Shown here: piece after piece, positions 1 through 6,620 of the stretch
How the letters are laid out: every line of letters starts with the position of its first letter
How positions within the stretch are numbered: the first letter of the stretch is position 1
Assembly: GCA_964608575.1 (NCBI GenBank)
Contig: CAZSPW010000073.1
Span: 1 to 9,537 of the forward strand
Direction of reading: 5' to 3'
DNA: 9,537 bases
From: JAMIFN01 sp964608575
Lineage (GTDB): Bacteria > Pseudomonadota > Gammaproteobacteria > Burkholderiales > Burkholderiaceae_C
Notes under the pieces: generated by a model
What the model saw: only the letters and a program-made list of their open reading frames with translations
Database searches by the model: none
What the model was told of the DNA's origin: nothing
Program-made: the position numbers and the translations under genes

Positions 1-20
1 ATTCCGGGGCTTTTTCTTTT
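1..20 (+). terminator. Right half of a terminator cut by the window edge
   Basis: A GC-rich run (CCGGGGC, 4-10) is followed directly by a T-rich tract (TTTTTCTTTT, 11-20). This is how the descending arm and U-tract of an intrinsic terminator look for a plus-strand gene ending before the window. The matching left arm would lie outside, so the stem cannot be verified. Confidence 0.35.
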
Positions 21-46
21 GTTTACACTAAAACCCTCCGTAAAGC

Positions 47-81
47 AAAAGCACTCCGTAGCGTGCTTTTTGTCTTATTTT
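47..81. terminator. Hairpin terminator downstream of eptA, possibly bidirectional
   Basis: AAAAGCAC (47-54) and GTGCTTTT (63-70) form a perfect 8-bp stem with an 8-nt loop. It is followed on the plus strand by a T-rich tract to about 81. On the minus strand the stem comes after the eptA stop (108-110) and ends in its own U-run plus further T-rich sequence, so it can serve as the eptA terminator. CTCCGTA occurs twice (36-42 and 54-60) around the left arm. The A/T-heavy stem makes it only moderately strong. Confidence 0.55.
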
Positions 82-107
82 TACTTGACTTGCAGTTGTT
101 TTTTATT

Positions 108-1733
108 TCACTGCGGCGAAGAACAAGCCGCATACGCATCCCAAGCAGCTTGATACAAGACAGTACGCACATCCATCAGTCCCAACACAGTATGGAATAA
201 ATGATCATGCGATAGGGCTTGGTTTTTACGCGCCTGCAAACAAGTTGCACTGATTCCAAAATCAGGTGCTTGCCAAGCTATCCACGGCACATGCTTTTGG
301 TACTCAGGCGCTACTGCATAGGGCAGACCATGCAAATACAGATTATTCTCTCCCAAAGATTCGCCATGATCTGATACATAAAGCAGAGCACCTCGGGCAG
401 TAGCTGCATGGCTTTGCAGCCAGGCTATGGCTGCATTCAAAACAAAATCGGTGTACACAATGCTATTGTCGTAAGCATTCAGCAAACTTTGCCGCTGGCA
501 GTCTTGCAAAGTGTTGCTGCTGCATTCAGGTTGAAAGATTTTTTGCGCAGGCGGGCTGCGTTTGAAATAAGCTGGCCCATGGCTGCCCATTTGGTGCAAT
601 ACCACCACTACCCCCTTAGCACGGCGCTCGGCTGGCAGTTTTGCAATTTCAGCATCCAGGCGGCTGATCATGATGGCATCCATGCACTCACCTCCTGCGC
701 AATAGGCGCTGTCTTTACTGGCCGTGGTGCTGACCGAGGGTACGCGCGCGCACACGCCTTTGCAACCCGATTGGTTATCTATCCAGAGCACGGCCAAGCC
801 TGCGCGTTGCAATACATCAAGCAAGTTTTCTTCGTAGCTGCCGCTGTGGTAATCGCTTCGGCCTTCTTTGGCGAACATGCAAGGCAGAGATGCCGCTGTG
901 CTAGTGCCACAGGATGCCACTTGGCTAAAACTGATCACATCAGGGCGCTTGGCCAATAAAGGATTGGTCGCGCGCGCATAGCCGTTGAGCTGAAAATTCG
1001 CCGCCCTTGCGGTTTCGCCCACCACCAAAAGCACAACTTTTGGCTTAGCGCCCACCTGCCCCCCCCAAACCGCATCCAGCCCTATGCTTTGCAATTGTTT
1101 AGGTTTTTGAAAATGGCGTGCCGCCACTGCGCCTGTGGCCCAAATACTGTTGAGTGGATTCATCAAATAGCGCACTTGCGTGTGGTTGCGCATCAAGCTG
1201 GCTAAGGGCTGATACATCGCCAAAACCGATACTACCAACACAGCAGCGGCTACCCCCATCAAAGCCAAGCGCACAGCTAAAGCGCGCCAGCAACTCGCCT
1301 CCGCGGCTACTGGTTGGCGCCAAAGCCAGGCTGCGGGCAAGACAGCCAAGCCCAAGACAAATAAAAACAAATTCAAACTGAGTACATCGCGCGCCTCGCG
1401 CACATCGGTTTGCAGCACATTGGTCACCATGCTGGGGTCTATCACCACGCCAAACTGCCATTCGTAATAACTGGCGAATGCGGCCAGCAATAACAGCAGC
1501 GTCAGCAGCGGCTTGACACTGTGCCGCCACGCTAACAGCGCCCCCAAGAATACGGTTGCGCTCAGAATCACCAGCCCTAAGCCCAAGGCCAGCAACCAGC
1601 CTGAGGCCATTTGTAACTGCCCCAATCGACCCAACTCGCGCCATAGCGGTAGATTGCCCAGCGTAGCTAACCAAACACTGCTTAGCACCAATAAAGACAA
1701 AGCCCCGAAAGGGCGGATAAAGCGTTTTTTCAT
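108..1733 (-). CDS. eptA: Lipid A phosphoethanolamine transferase, EptA/MCR family
   Basis: An inner-membrane enzyme that transfers phosphoethanolamine from phosphatidylethanolamine to lipid A, lowering the negative charge of the outer membrane and often raising resistance to cationic peptides such as polymyxin. From the ATG at 1733 it is 541 aa, the usual family length. About five hydrophobic helices are visible (roughly 12-30, 46-70, 76-96, 120-140, 157-177), then a periplasmic sulfatase-fold domain. Catalytic and metal residues are all present: E240 (VGETAR), nucleophile T279 (CGTSTA), H385 (MGSHGPAY), D455/H456 (SDHGES) and H468 (LYLHG). Cysteine pairs typical of the family are seen (C275/C285, C404/C412 and others). 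An in-frame GTG at 1757 would add 8 residues, but it lies inside the preceding terminator hairpin. MKKRF is the more natural N-terminus, although neither start has a clear Shine-Dalgarno. It looks intact and chromosomal; the exact acceptor is inferred from the family. Confidence 0.9.
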   Translation of the reverse strand: MKKRFIRPFGALSLLVLSSVWLATLGNLPLWRELGRLGQLQMASGWLLALGLGLVILSATVFLGALLAWRHSVKPLLTLLLLLAAFASYYEWQFGVVIDPSMVTNVLQTDVREARDVLSLNLFLFVLGLAVLPAAWLWRQPVAAEASCWRALAVRLALMGVAAAVLVVSVLAMYQPLASLMRNHTQVRYLMNPLNSIWATGAVAARHFQKPKQLQSIGLDAVWGGQVGAKPKVVLLVVGETARAANFQLNGYARATNPLLAKRPDVISFSQVASCGTSTAASLPCMFAKEGRSDYHSGSYEENLLDVLQRAGLAVLWIDNQSGCKGVCARVPSVSTTASKDSAYCAGGECMDAIMISRLDAEIAKLPAERRAKGVVVVLHQMGSHGPAYFKRSPPAQKIFQPECSSNTLQDCQRQSLLNAYDNSIVYTDFVLNAAIAWLQSHAATARGALLYVSDHGESLGENNLYLHGLPYAVAPEYQKHVPWIAWQAPDFGISATCLQARKNQALSHDHLFHTVLGLMDVRTVLYQAAWDAYAACSSPQ

Positions 1734-1734
1734 A

Positions 1735-1778
1735 TAAAAAAGGCAGGTTTTTCGCACTTTTCCGCGTAAAACCTGCCT
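1735..1778 (-). terminator. Strong intrinsic terminator of fabI, abutting eptA
   Basis: The arms 1741-1755 and 1764-1778 pair in 14 of 15 positions around an 8-nt loop (1756-1763). Read on the minus strand, the stem is followed at once by six T residues (1740-1735). The plus strand lacks a T-tract on its side, so it acts for leftward transcription coming from fabI, whose stop is 25 bp upstream. The eptA ATG (1731-1733) starts only 7 nt beyond the stem. Confidence 0.85.
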
Positions 1779-1786
1779 GAGCAGCT
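1768..1786. repeat. Intergenic repeat, copy 1 (AAAACCTGCCTGAGCAGCT)
   Basis: This 19-nt sequence recurs at 6570-6587 with one base missing. It contains the small palindrome CTGC-CTGA-GCAG. Its left part is one arm of the fabI terminator. Both copies lie just downstream of a gene. The core CTGCCTGA resembles some Neisseriaceae DNA-uptake-sequence dialects, but the match is partial and two copies are too few to decide. Confidence 0.5.
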
Positions 1787-1802
1787 ACGATAAAATGAGC
1801 AA

Positions 1803-2591
1803 TTATTCTAAAGAACCAATGCCGCTGACCACTTGGCTAAAGCCGCCATCTACATAAGTGATTTCTGCAGTCACACCGCTGGCTAAATCACTCAGCAAGA
1901 ACGCCGCCACATTGCCCACATCTTCAATCGTGACATTGCGGCGAATAGGAGAAAACTCTTCCACTACTTTCAAAATTTTGCCAAAGCCTTTGATACCGCT
2001 AGCGGCCAAGGTTTTGATCGGGCCGGCGCTGATGCCGTTGACGCGCACGCCACGCGGCCCCAGAGATTCAGCCATATAGCGCACCGAAGCTTCGAGCGAG
2101 GCCTTGGCCATGCCCATGGTGTTGTAAGCTGGCACCATGCGTACCGAACCGAGGTAGCTCAAGGTCAAAAGCGCGGCTTTGTCATTGAGCATATGGCGGC
2201 AAGCCTTAGCCATGGCAGGAAAGCTGTAAGCCGAAATATCGTGAGCAATAGTGCAAGCTTCGCGTGAAATACCATCCAAATAATCGCCCGCTATGGCTTC
2301 GCGTGGGGCAAAGCCAATGGCATGCACAAAGCCGTCAAACTTAGGCCAGACTTTTTCCAGATCAGCAAACATTTGCGTGATTTGCGCATCGCTGCCCACA
2401 TCACATTCAAACACCAAGTTCGAGCCAAATTCAGCCGCAAATTCAGTAATGCGGTCTTTAAAGCGTTCGCCCACATAGCTAAACGCCAGTTCTGCGCCTT
2501 GTTCGTGGCAAGCTTTAGCTACACCATAAGCAATCGAACGGTTCGACAGCACGCCCGTAATCAGCAGTTTTTTACCCTTCAGGAAACCCAT
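1803..2591 (-). CDS. fabI: Enoyl-[acyl-carrier-protein] reductase (NADH), FabI
   Basis: Catalyses the last reduction of each type II fatty-acid elongation cycle, enoyl-ACP to acyl-ACP with NADH, in the cytoplasm. The protein is 262 aa, starting MGFLKGKKLLITG, the standard FabI N-terminus. The ATG at 2591 is preceded by a good AAGGA-type ribosome binding site, so the longer reading from 2618 is not used. The nucleotide-binding motif (ITGVLSNRSIAYG, 11-23) is intact. The catalytic residues Y146, Y156 and K163 (Tyr-X6-Lys) are present and share E. coli numbering. G93, M159 and F203, positions linked to triclosan binding in E. coli FabI, are all kept, which suggests a triclosan-sensitive enzyme (inference). 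It is divergent from the peptide-binding gene with a 45-bp gap and is followed by its own strong terminator. Confidence 0.97.
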   Translation of the reverse strand: MGFLKGKKLLITGVLSNRSIAYGVAKACHEQGAELAFSYVGERFKDRITEFAAEFGSNLVFECDVGSDAQITQMFADLEKVWPKFDGFVHAIGFAPREAIAGDYLDGISREACTIAHDISAYSFPAMAKACRHMLNDKAALLTLSYLGSVRMVPAYNTMGMAKASLEASVRYMAESLGPRGVRVNGISAGPIKTLAASGIKGFGKILKVVEEFSPIRRNVTIEDVGNVAAFLLSDLASGVTAEITYVDGGFSQVVSGIGSLE

Positions 2592-2636
2592 ATTGCCTAT
2601 CCTTGTTGTGAAATTCAAATCGGGCAGAATTGTCGC
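2592..2636. promoter_or_regulatory. Divergent promoter region between fabI and the peptide-binding gene
   Basis: Only 45 bp separate the two divergent start codons, so the promoters must lie in this gap or reach into the opposite gene. For the plus strand a weak pair TTGTTG (2603-2608) and CAGAAT (2625-2630, 16-bp spacer) can be seen; it would give a very short leader. On the minus strand the fabI ribosome binding site (AAGGATAGG) occupies about 2596-2604. No clear operator was found. Confidence 0.3.
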
Positions 2637-4481
2637 ATGAGCGCCACCCGATGTTTTACCCCTTTTGGCCTAGCTGCAGCTATGGCTGTATCTGCCTTGA
2701 TCGCCCCCGCAGCCCATGCCGCTTACGGCTACGCTTTGTGGGGGGATTTGAAATACCCGCCAGGCTTTAGCCATTTTGATTATGTGAACCCACAAGCGCC
2801 CAAAGGGGGCGAGCTGAAGCTGGTATCGAATCTGCGCACTAGCAATTACGATAAATACAACCCCTTCACCATCAAAGGCACAGCGCCCGCGTATTTAAGC
2901 GATTTGCTGTTTGAGAGCTTATTAAGCCCCAGCATGGATGAGAGCGCCAGCGCCTACGGCCTGCTGGCCGACGATGTGCAAGTCGCCGCTGATGGCCTTG
3001 CAGTGACTTTCCATATCCATCCCAAGGCTCGCTTTCACCATGGCAAACCCGTGCAAGCGGTGGATGTGAAACACAGTTTTGACACCCTGATCGGCCCCGA
3101 TTGCAGCCCCGCCTACCGCAGCATCTTGGCTGATGTCAAAGCCGCAGTGGTGCTAGACACGCAAACCATCCGTTTTGATTTAGCCGCGCCCAACCGCGAA
3201 TTGCCCTTAACTTTAGGCAGTCTGCCCATCTTCAGCCGCGATTGGGGACGCGGCAAACCCTTTGCCCAAGTGGTGCTGGACACACCCATAGGCAGCGGCC
3301 CCTACCGCATAGGTCCCGTAGCCTTTGGCCGCGATATCACCTATGTACGCGACCCCAACTATTGGGGCAAAGACTTAAATGTGCGCGTGGGCAGTTTTAA
3401 TTTTGACCGCATCAGCGTCAAAATTTACCAAGACCAAACCGCCCGCTTAGAAGCCTTGAAAGCCGGGGAATTTGATTTGATGCGCTTTTTCAGTGCCCGC
3501 GATTGGGCCAGGCAAACCACGGGTAAACGCTTTGCCTCGGGCGCATTGCGTAAGGCCGAGTTCCCCAACCAATTGCCCACGGGCTTTCAAAGCTTTGTAC
3601 TCAACACCCGCCGCCCGCTGTTGCAAGACCTGCGCGTGCGTCAGGCGCTGGCGCTGGCGCTCGATTACGAATGGATGAACCGCCAGTTGTTTTACGGCGC
3701 TTACACCCGCGTGCAAGGCATTTTCGGCAATACCGATTGCCAGGCCAGCGGCTTACAAAACAATGGGCAGCCCTACCCGCCACCGACAGGGGCAGAGCTG
3801 GCGCTGCTGGTGCCCTATCGCAAGCAGCTTCCCGCTGCTGTATTTGGTTCGGGCTATCTCGCACCACGCACCGATACCCCCACAGGTTTGCGTGGCAATT
3901 TGCGTCAGGCACAGGCCTTGCTGCAAGCTGCAGGTTGGCGCCTAGGCACAGACCATATTTTGCGCAATGCCCAAGGGCAAAAGCTCGAATTAGAGTATTT
4001 GGATAGCGGCGAGACAGGCAGCCGCACGGTCACGCCTTGGGCGCGTAATTTAGAAAAGCTGGGCATCGTGTTGAAGATCCGCCCCACCGACTTTGCCCTG
4101 TACCAGCAACGCCTACAAAAATTTGACTTTGATATCACTACCATCGCCTACGGCGGCAGCAATAACCCAGGACAAGAATATGCAGAAATTTTCGGCAGTA
4201 AAGCAGCAGACACCGAAGATTCTGGCAATTACGCGGGCGTGAAGAACCCAGCCGTAGATGCGTTGGTCGCGCGCCTCGTCGCCGCCAAGAGCAAAGCCGA
4301 ACTGCTGCCTGCCTGCCGCGCCCTCGATCGCGTCATTGCCCACAGTGCTTACCTCGTGCCGCAATGGGCAGCCACCAGCCACCGCATGGTCTACAACCCT
4401 AGGCATCTGGCCTATCGCAGCCCCATGCCAGCTTATGCCCAGGCGGAAGATTGGGCCATGCAAACCTGGTGGGTGAAATAA
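2637..4481 (+). CDS. Periplasmic substrate-binding protein, family 5 (YejA-like, peptide uptake)
   Basis: A solute-binding protein of an ABC importer of the SBP_bac_5 family, closest in feel to YejA, which binds oligopeptides or microcin-like peptides in the periplasm. From the ATG at 2637 it is 614 aa, normal for YejA. Residues 1-28 form a signal peptide ending AHA, with likely cleavage before AYGYAL. YejA-type landmarks follow: GDLKYPP (36-42), DYVNPQAPKGG (about 47-57), FHIHPKARFHHGKPV, GSGPYRI (219-225), FNFDRI, the FVLNTRRPL segment and EWMNRQLFYG. A reading from 2322 would run antisense through fabI and bury the signal peptide, so it was rejected. No good Shine-Dalgarno is visible. The permease and ATPase genes that normally accompany such a protein are absent downstream; ferredoxins follow instead. 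The substrate is unknown. Confidence 0.88.
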   Translation: MSATRCFTPFGLAAAMAVSALIAPAAHAAYGYALWGDLKYPPGFSHFDYVNPQAPKGGELKLVSNLRTSNYDKYNPFTIKGTAPAYLSDLLFESLLSPSMDESASAYGLLADDVQVAADGLAVTFHIHPKARFHHGKPVQAVDVKHSFDTLIGPDCSPAYRSILADVKAAVVLDTQTIRFDLAAPNRELPLTLGSLPIFSRDWGRGKPFAQVVLDTPIGSGPYRIGPVAFGRDITYVRDPNYWGKDLNVRVGSFNFDRISVKIYQDQTARLEALKAGEFDLMRFFSARDWARQTTGKRFASGALRKAEFPNQLPTGFQSFVLNTRRPLLQDLRVRQALALALDYEWMNRQLFYGAYTRVQGIFGNTDCQASGLQNNGQPYPPPTGAELALLVPYRKQLPAAVFGSGYLAPRTDTPTGLRGNLRQAQALLQAAGWRLGTDHILRNAQGQKLELEYLDSGETGSRTVTPWARNLEKLGIVLKIRPTDFALYQQRLQKFDFDITTIAYGGSNNPGQEYAEIFGSKAADTEDSGNYAGVKNPAVDALVARLVAAKSKAELLPACRALDRVIAHSAYLVPQWAATSHRMVYNPRHLAYRSPMPAYAQAEDWAMQTWWVK

Positions 4482-4494
4482 AGTGAACTAAATA

Positions 4495-4527
4495 CCTTTA
4501 ACCGTAAAGGCCTTGTCTTTAAGGGTT
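4495..4527 (+). terminator. Possible weak terminator after the peptide-binding gene
   Basis: CCTTTA (4495-4500) and TAAAGG (4505-4510) form a 6-bp stem with a 4-nt loop, followed by CCTTGTCTTT. An alternative pairing of AACC-TAAAG (from 4500) with CTTTA-GGGTT (to about 4527) also exists. It lies 13 bp after the stop. The stem is AT-rich and the U-tract broken, so it may terminate only partly. Confidence 0.4.
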
Positions 4528-4547
4528 AGCCCCAAAGCCGCTACAAT
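4519..4547 (+). promoter_or_regulatory. Probable promoter of the ferredoxin genes
   Basis: TACAAT (4542-4547) is a near-consensus -10 in the setting GCTACAATCGC, common in betaproteobacterial promoters. A 17-bp spacer places a weak -35 (TTAAGG) at 4519-4524. The start site would fall near 4554, about 38 nt before the first ferredoxin ATG. The poor -35 leaves room for an activator. Confidence 0.5.
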
Positions 4548-4591
4548 CGCCGCCATTCGTGTAAAAGTGTTGATGAAAGAGATGGTGGGCT

Positions 4592-4921
4592 ATGGTTCAT
4601 GTCGTAGGTGACGCTTGCATACAGTGCAAATACACCGACTGTGTGGATGTCTGCCCTGTCGATTGTTTTCGTGAAGGCGAAAACATGCTGGTCATAGACC
4701 CCGACGAGTGCATAGACTGCGCCGTGTGCATCCCCGAATGCCCCGTCAGTGCCATCTATGCCGAAGAAGATTTGCCGCCCGAGCAAGCCCACTTCATTCA
4801 GATCAACGCCGAGCTGGCCAAACAACCCCATTGGACCAGTATCACGCGCCGCAAACCGGCCCTGCCACAAGCAGAGCAGTGGAAAGACAAAAGCGACAAA
4901 TTGCCCCAGCTGCTGCGCTAA
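4592..4921 (+). CDS. fdxA: 7Fe ferredoxin FdxA, copy 1
   Basis: A small soluble electron carrier holding one [3Fe-4S] and one [4Fe-4S] cluster. It is 109 aa, typical for Azotobacter FdI/FdxA-type proteins. Nine cysteines are seen: C9, C12, C17, C21, C25, C40, C43, C46 and C50. By analogy with FdI, C9, C17 and C50 would hold the 3Fe cluster, and C21, C40, C43 and C46 the 4Fe cluster, with C12 and C25 free. The C-terminal half (ITRRKPALPQAEQWK) is the usual FdxA tail. A purine-rich stretch before the ATG (GAAAGAGA, 4574-4581) can serve as ribosome binding site. The second ferredoxin follows after 65 bp on the same strand. Partners are unknown; the reductase at 5461 is the natural candidate. Confidence 0.93.
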   Translation: MVHVVGDACIQCKYTDCVDVCPVDCFREGENMLVIDPDECIDCAVCIPECPVSAIYAEEDLPPEQAHFIQINAELAKQPHWTSITRRKPALPQAEQWKDKSDKLPQLLR

Positions 4922-4986
4922 AGCTCTGGCTCTTTAGCAAGCACCCTAAGCACCCTCATCTTTCTTTTGATTTCGAGTACCTTGCC

Positions 4987-5316
4987 ATGACTTTCGTAGT
5001 AACCGAAGCCTGCATCAAATGCAAATACACCGACTGTGTGGATGTTTGCCCCGTTGATTGCTTTTTAGAAGGCCCCAACACTTTGGTGATTGACCCTATG
5101 CAGTGCATCGATTGTGCCGTTTGTGTGCCTGAATGCCCTGTCAGCGCCATTTATGCTGATATCGACCTGCCTGCAGACCAAAAAGAATTTGAAAAAATTA
5201 ACGCCGATATTGCTAAATCTGGCGAGTGGCCCATGATCAACAAGAAAAAAGATCCTATGCCCGAGCACGAAAAATGGGCCGAAGTGAAAGATAAACGCCA
5301 ATATCTGGAGCGTTAA
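4987..5316 (+). CDS. fdxA: 7Fe ferredoxin FdxA, copy 2
   Basis: A second 7Fe ferredoxin, also 109 aa, with the same nine cysteines at identical positions (9, 12, 17, 21, 25, 40, 43, 46, 50). The cluster-binding half is nearly the same as copy 1, including a 26-nt block identical in DNA (4625-4650 and 5020-5045), which points to tandem duplication. The C-terminal half is clearly diverged: more lysines (INKKKDPMPEHEKW), an EFEKI segment, and QYLER at the end. The two proteins probably differ in surface charge and partner. The ribosome binding site is weak (CGAG at about 4974). A strong terminator follows at 5382, so the pair is probably one transcription unit. Confidence 0.93.
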   Translation: MTFVVTEACIKCKYTDCVDVCPVDCFLEGPNTLVIDPMQCIDCAVCVPECPVSAIYADIDLPADQKEFEKINADIAKSGEWPMINKKKDPMPEHEKWAEVKDKRQYLER

Positions 5317-5381
5317 TACCTGCTGCCGCAGAGGCAACAGGTTGGGGGCATAACTGCTACATGACGCCGCTTTAGCTCTGC

Positions 5382-5425
5382 AGGGCTTGCCATGTGCAAG
5401 CCCTTTGTTTTTTATTTTTTGTTTT
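5382..5425 (+). terminator. Strong intrinsic terminator after the ferredoxins
   Basis: AGGGCTTGC (5382-5390) and GCAAGCCCT (5396-5404) form a perfect 9-bp stem with a 5-nt loop, followed by a long T-rich tract (5405-5425). It separates the ferredoxin unit from the reductase, which therefore needs its own promoter in the remaining 35 bp or readthrough. An upstream imperfect inverted repeat, ACCTGCTGCC/GGCAACAGGT (about 5318-5342), lacks a T-tract. Confidence 0.88.
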
Positions 5426-5460
5426 GTACAAGCATATAGAAGCGCTGTTGCTAGAACTTT

Positions 5461-6537
5461 ATGGCTACTGAAATCCGCACCCATGCACTGGTCATAGGCG
5501 CAGGTCCGGCTGGGCTATACGCAGCTTTTCAGTTAGGGCTGCTAGGTTTGGACGCGCATATCGTTGATGCCTTGCCCACAGTAGGTGGCCAATGCGAAGC
5601 CTTGTATGCAGACAAGCCCATATATGACATCCCGGCTATGCCGCCAAGCAGCGGGCGCGAATTGGCCACTGCTTTGCTCGCGCAATTGCAGCAAATTCAA
5701 GCCTTTGCACCCATCGCGCAACGCTTGCATTTGGGACAGGTCGTCGCCAGCGTGCAGTACCAGGCTGAGAACAAAACCTATCGCATCCAAACAGCCCAAG
5801 GCCAGACCTTTATTGCACCCAGCATCATCTTGGCCGCAGGCGTAGGCGCCTTTGTGCCGCGCAGTTTGAATTTGCCAGCTTTGGCAGAAGTCAGCCAATG
5901 CCTTCATCACTTTGCTGGCGCGGTAACGGATTTTGCGGGGCAACAAGTCGTGATTGTTGGCGCTGAAGATGAGGCCGTGAACTGGGCCTGCGATTTAGCA
6001 CAATATTTCGCCCAAAGCACCCAAAATGCCCAAAACGGCAGCGTCGTGCTGAATCACCGCCGCAGCAGTTTGAACACCAGCCCCGCTGTGCAAGCACGGC
6101 TGGATAACTTGCTGGCAGCTGGCGCACTGCGCTTTCAAGTGGGCATGATCCAAGGCATAGAGCACATCCAAGGGCAATTGCAAAGCGTGCAATTGCTACA
6201 GCCCGACGCTAGCCCCATCACCCTAGCCTGCAGCCGTTTAGGCATCGTGCTGGGCTTATCGCCCAAAATGGGGCCGCTGGCTGACTGGGGCTTGGCCTTG
6301 CAACGGCGTCTATTGCCTGTGGATAGCGCCACTTTTGCCACCAATTTGCCCGGCGTATTTGCCGTGGGTGATGTGGTCACTTACCCAGGCAAGCTCAAAC
6401 TCATAGCCTGTGCTTTTCATGAGGCGACCCTAGCCGCGCATGCCGCACTGGCCTATTGCGCGCCTGAACGCATCACACCGCTGCAATACACCAGCAGCAG
6501 CGCACTCTTACAAAAACGCTTAGGCCAGCAGGTTTGA
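5461..6537 (+). CDS. Ferredoxin-NADP reductase, thioredoxin-reductase-like type
   Basis: A flavoprotein (FAD) of the TrxR-like ferredoxin-NAD(P)H reductase family, moving electrons between NADPH and ferredoxin in the cytoplasm. It is 358 aa, the usual length. The FAD-binding motif GAGPAG is at 13-18, GGQCEALY at 42-49, DKPIYDIP at 51-58, and the second FAD contact GVFAVGD at 298-304. The CxxC pair of true thioredoxin reductases is absent, as expected for this branch. The NADPH segment is odd: instead of the usual GGGDSA it reads GAEDEA (167-172), while HRR (199-201), which commonly contacts the 2'-phosphate, is kept. The C-terminal YTSSSALLQKRLG is typical. No clear Shine-Dalgarno precedes the ATG. 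It sits behind the ferredoxin terminator, and the permease gene follows 83 bp later. Confidence 0.9.
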   Translation: MATEIRTHALVIGAGPAGLYAAFQLGLLGLDAHIVDALPTVGGQCEALYADKPIYDIPAMPPSSGRELATALLAQLQQIQAFAPIAQRLHLGQVVASVQYQAENKTYRIQTAQGQTFIAPSIILAAGVGAFVPRSLNLPALAEVSQCLHHFAGAVTDFAGQQVVIVGAEDEAVNWACDLAQYFAQSTQNAQNGSVVLNHRRSSLNTSPAVQARLDNLLAAGALRFQVGMIQGIEHIQGQLQSVQLLQPDASPITLACSRLGIVLGLSPKMGPLADWGLALQRRLLPVDSATFATNLPGVFAVGDVVTYPGKLKLIACAFHEATLAAHAALAYCAPERITPLQYTSSSALLQKRLGQQV

Positions 6538-6569
6538 TTTTCAGCATGATTTCTGGCTTCTAGGCCGCC

Positions 6570-6587
6570 AAAACTGCCTGAGCAGCT
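6570..6587. repeat. Intergenic repeat, copy 2 (AAAACTGCCTGAGCAGCT)
   Basis: Second copy of the sequence at 1768-1786, shorter by one C. It includes CTGC-CTGA-GCAG, which can form a 4-bp hairpin, and is followed by CACTTTTTAAT. It may work as a weak terminator for the reductase gene. It lies 33 bp after that gene's stop codon. Confidence 0.5.
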
Positions 6588-6620
6588 CACTTTTTAATAC
6601 TAATACAAGGAAAGCCCCAT

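Noticed and set aside
408..959. Long plus-strand reading frame (183 codons)
   Set aside because: It lies wholly antisense to eptA, whose catalytic motifs are intact. Its translation has no recognisable domain.
108..1733. Mobile colistin-resistance (mcr) gene
   Set aside because: The protein has the catalytic set shared by all EptA/MCR enzymes, but no insertion sequence or plasmid gene is near it and base use looks like its neighbours. A chromosomal eptA is the simpler reading.
2322..2636. N-terminal extension of the peptide-binding protein
   Set aside because: It overlaps fabI antisense and would put 105 residues before a clear signal peptide. The start at 2637 fits the family.
4708..5316. 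A single 202-codon frame that would fuse part of ferredoxin 1 DNA to ferredoxin 2
   Set aside because: Its first part is out of frame with ferredoxin 1. Ferredoxin 2 has its own ATG at 4987 matching the family N-terminus and length.
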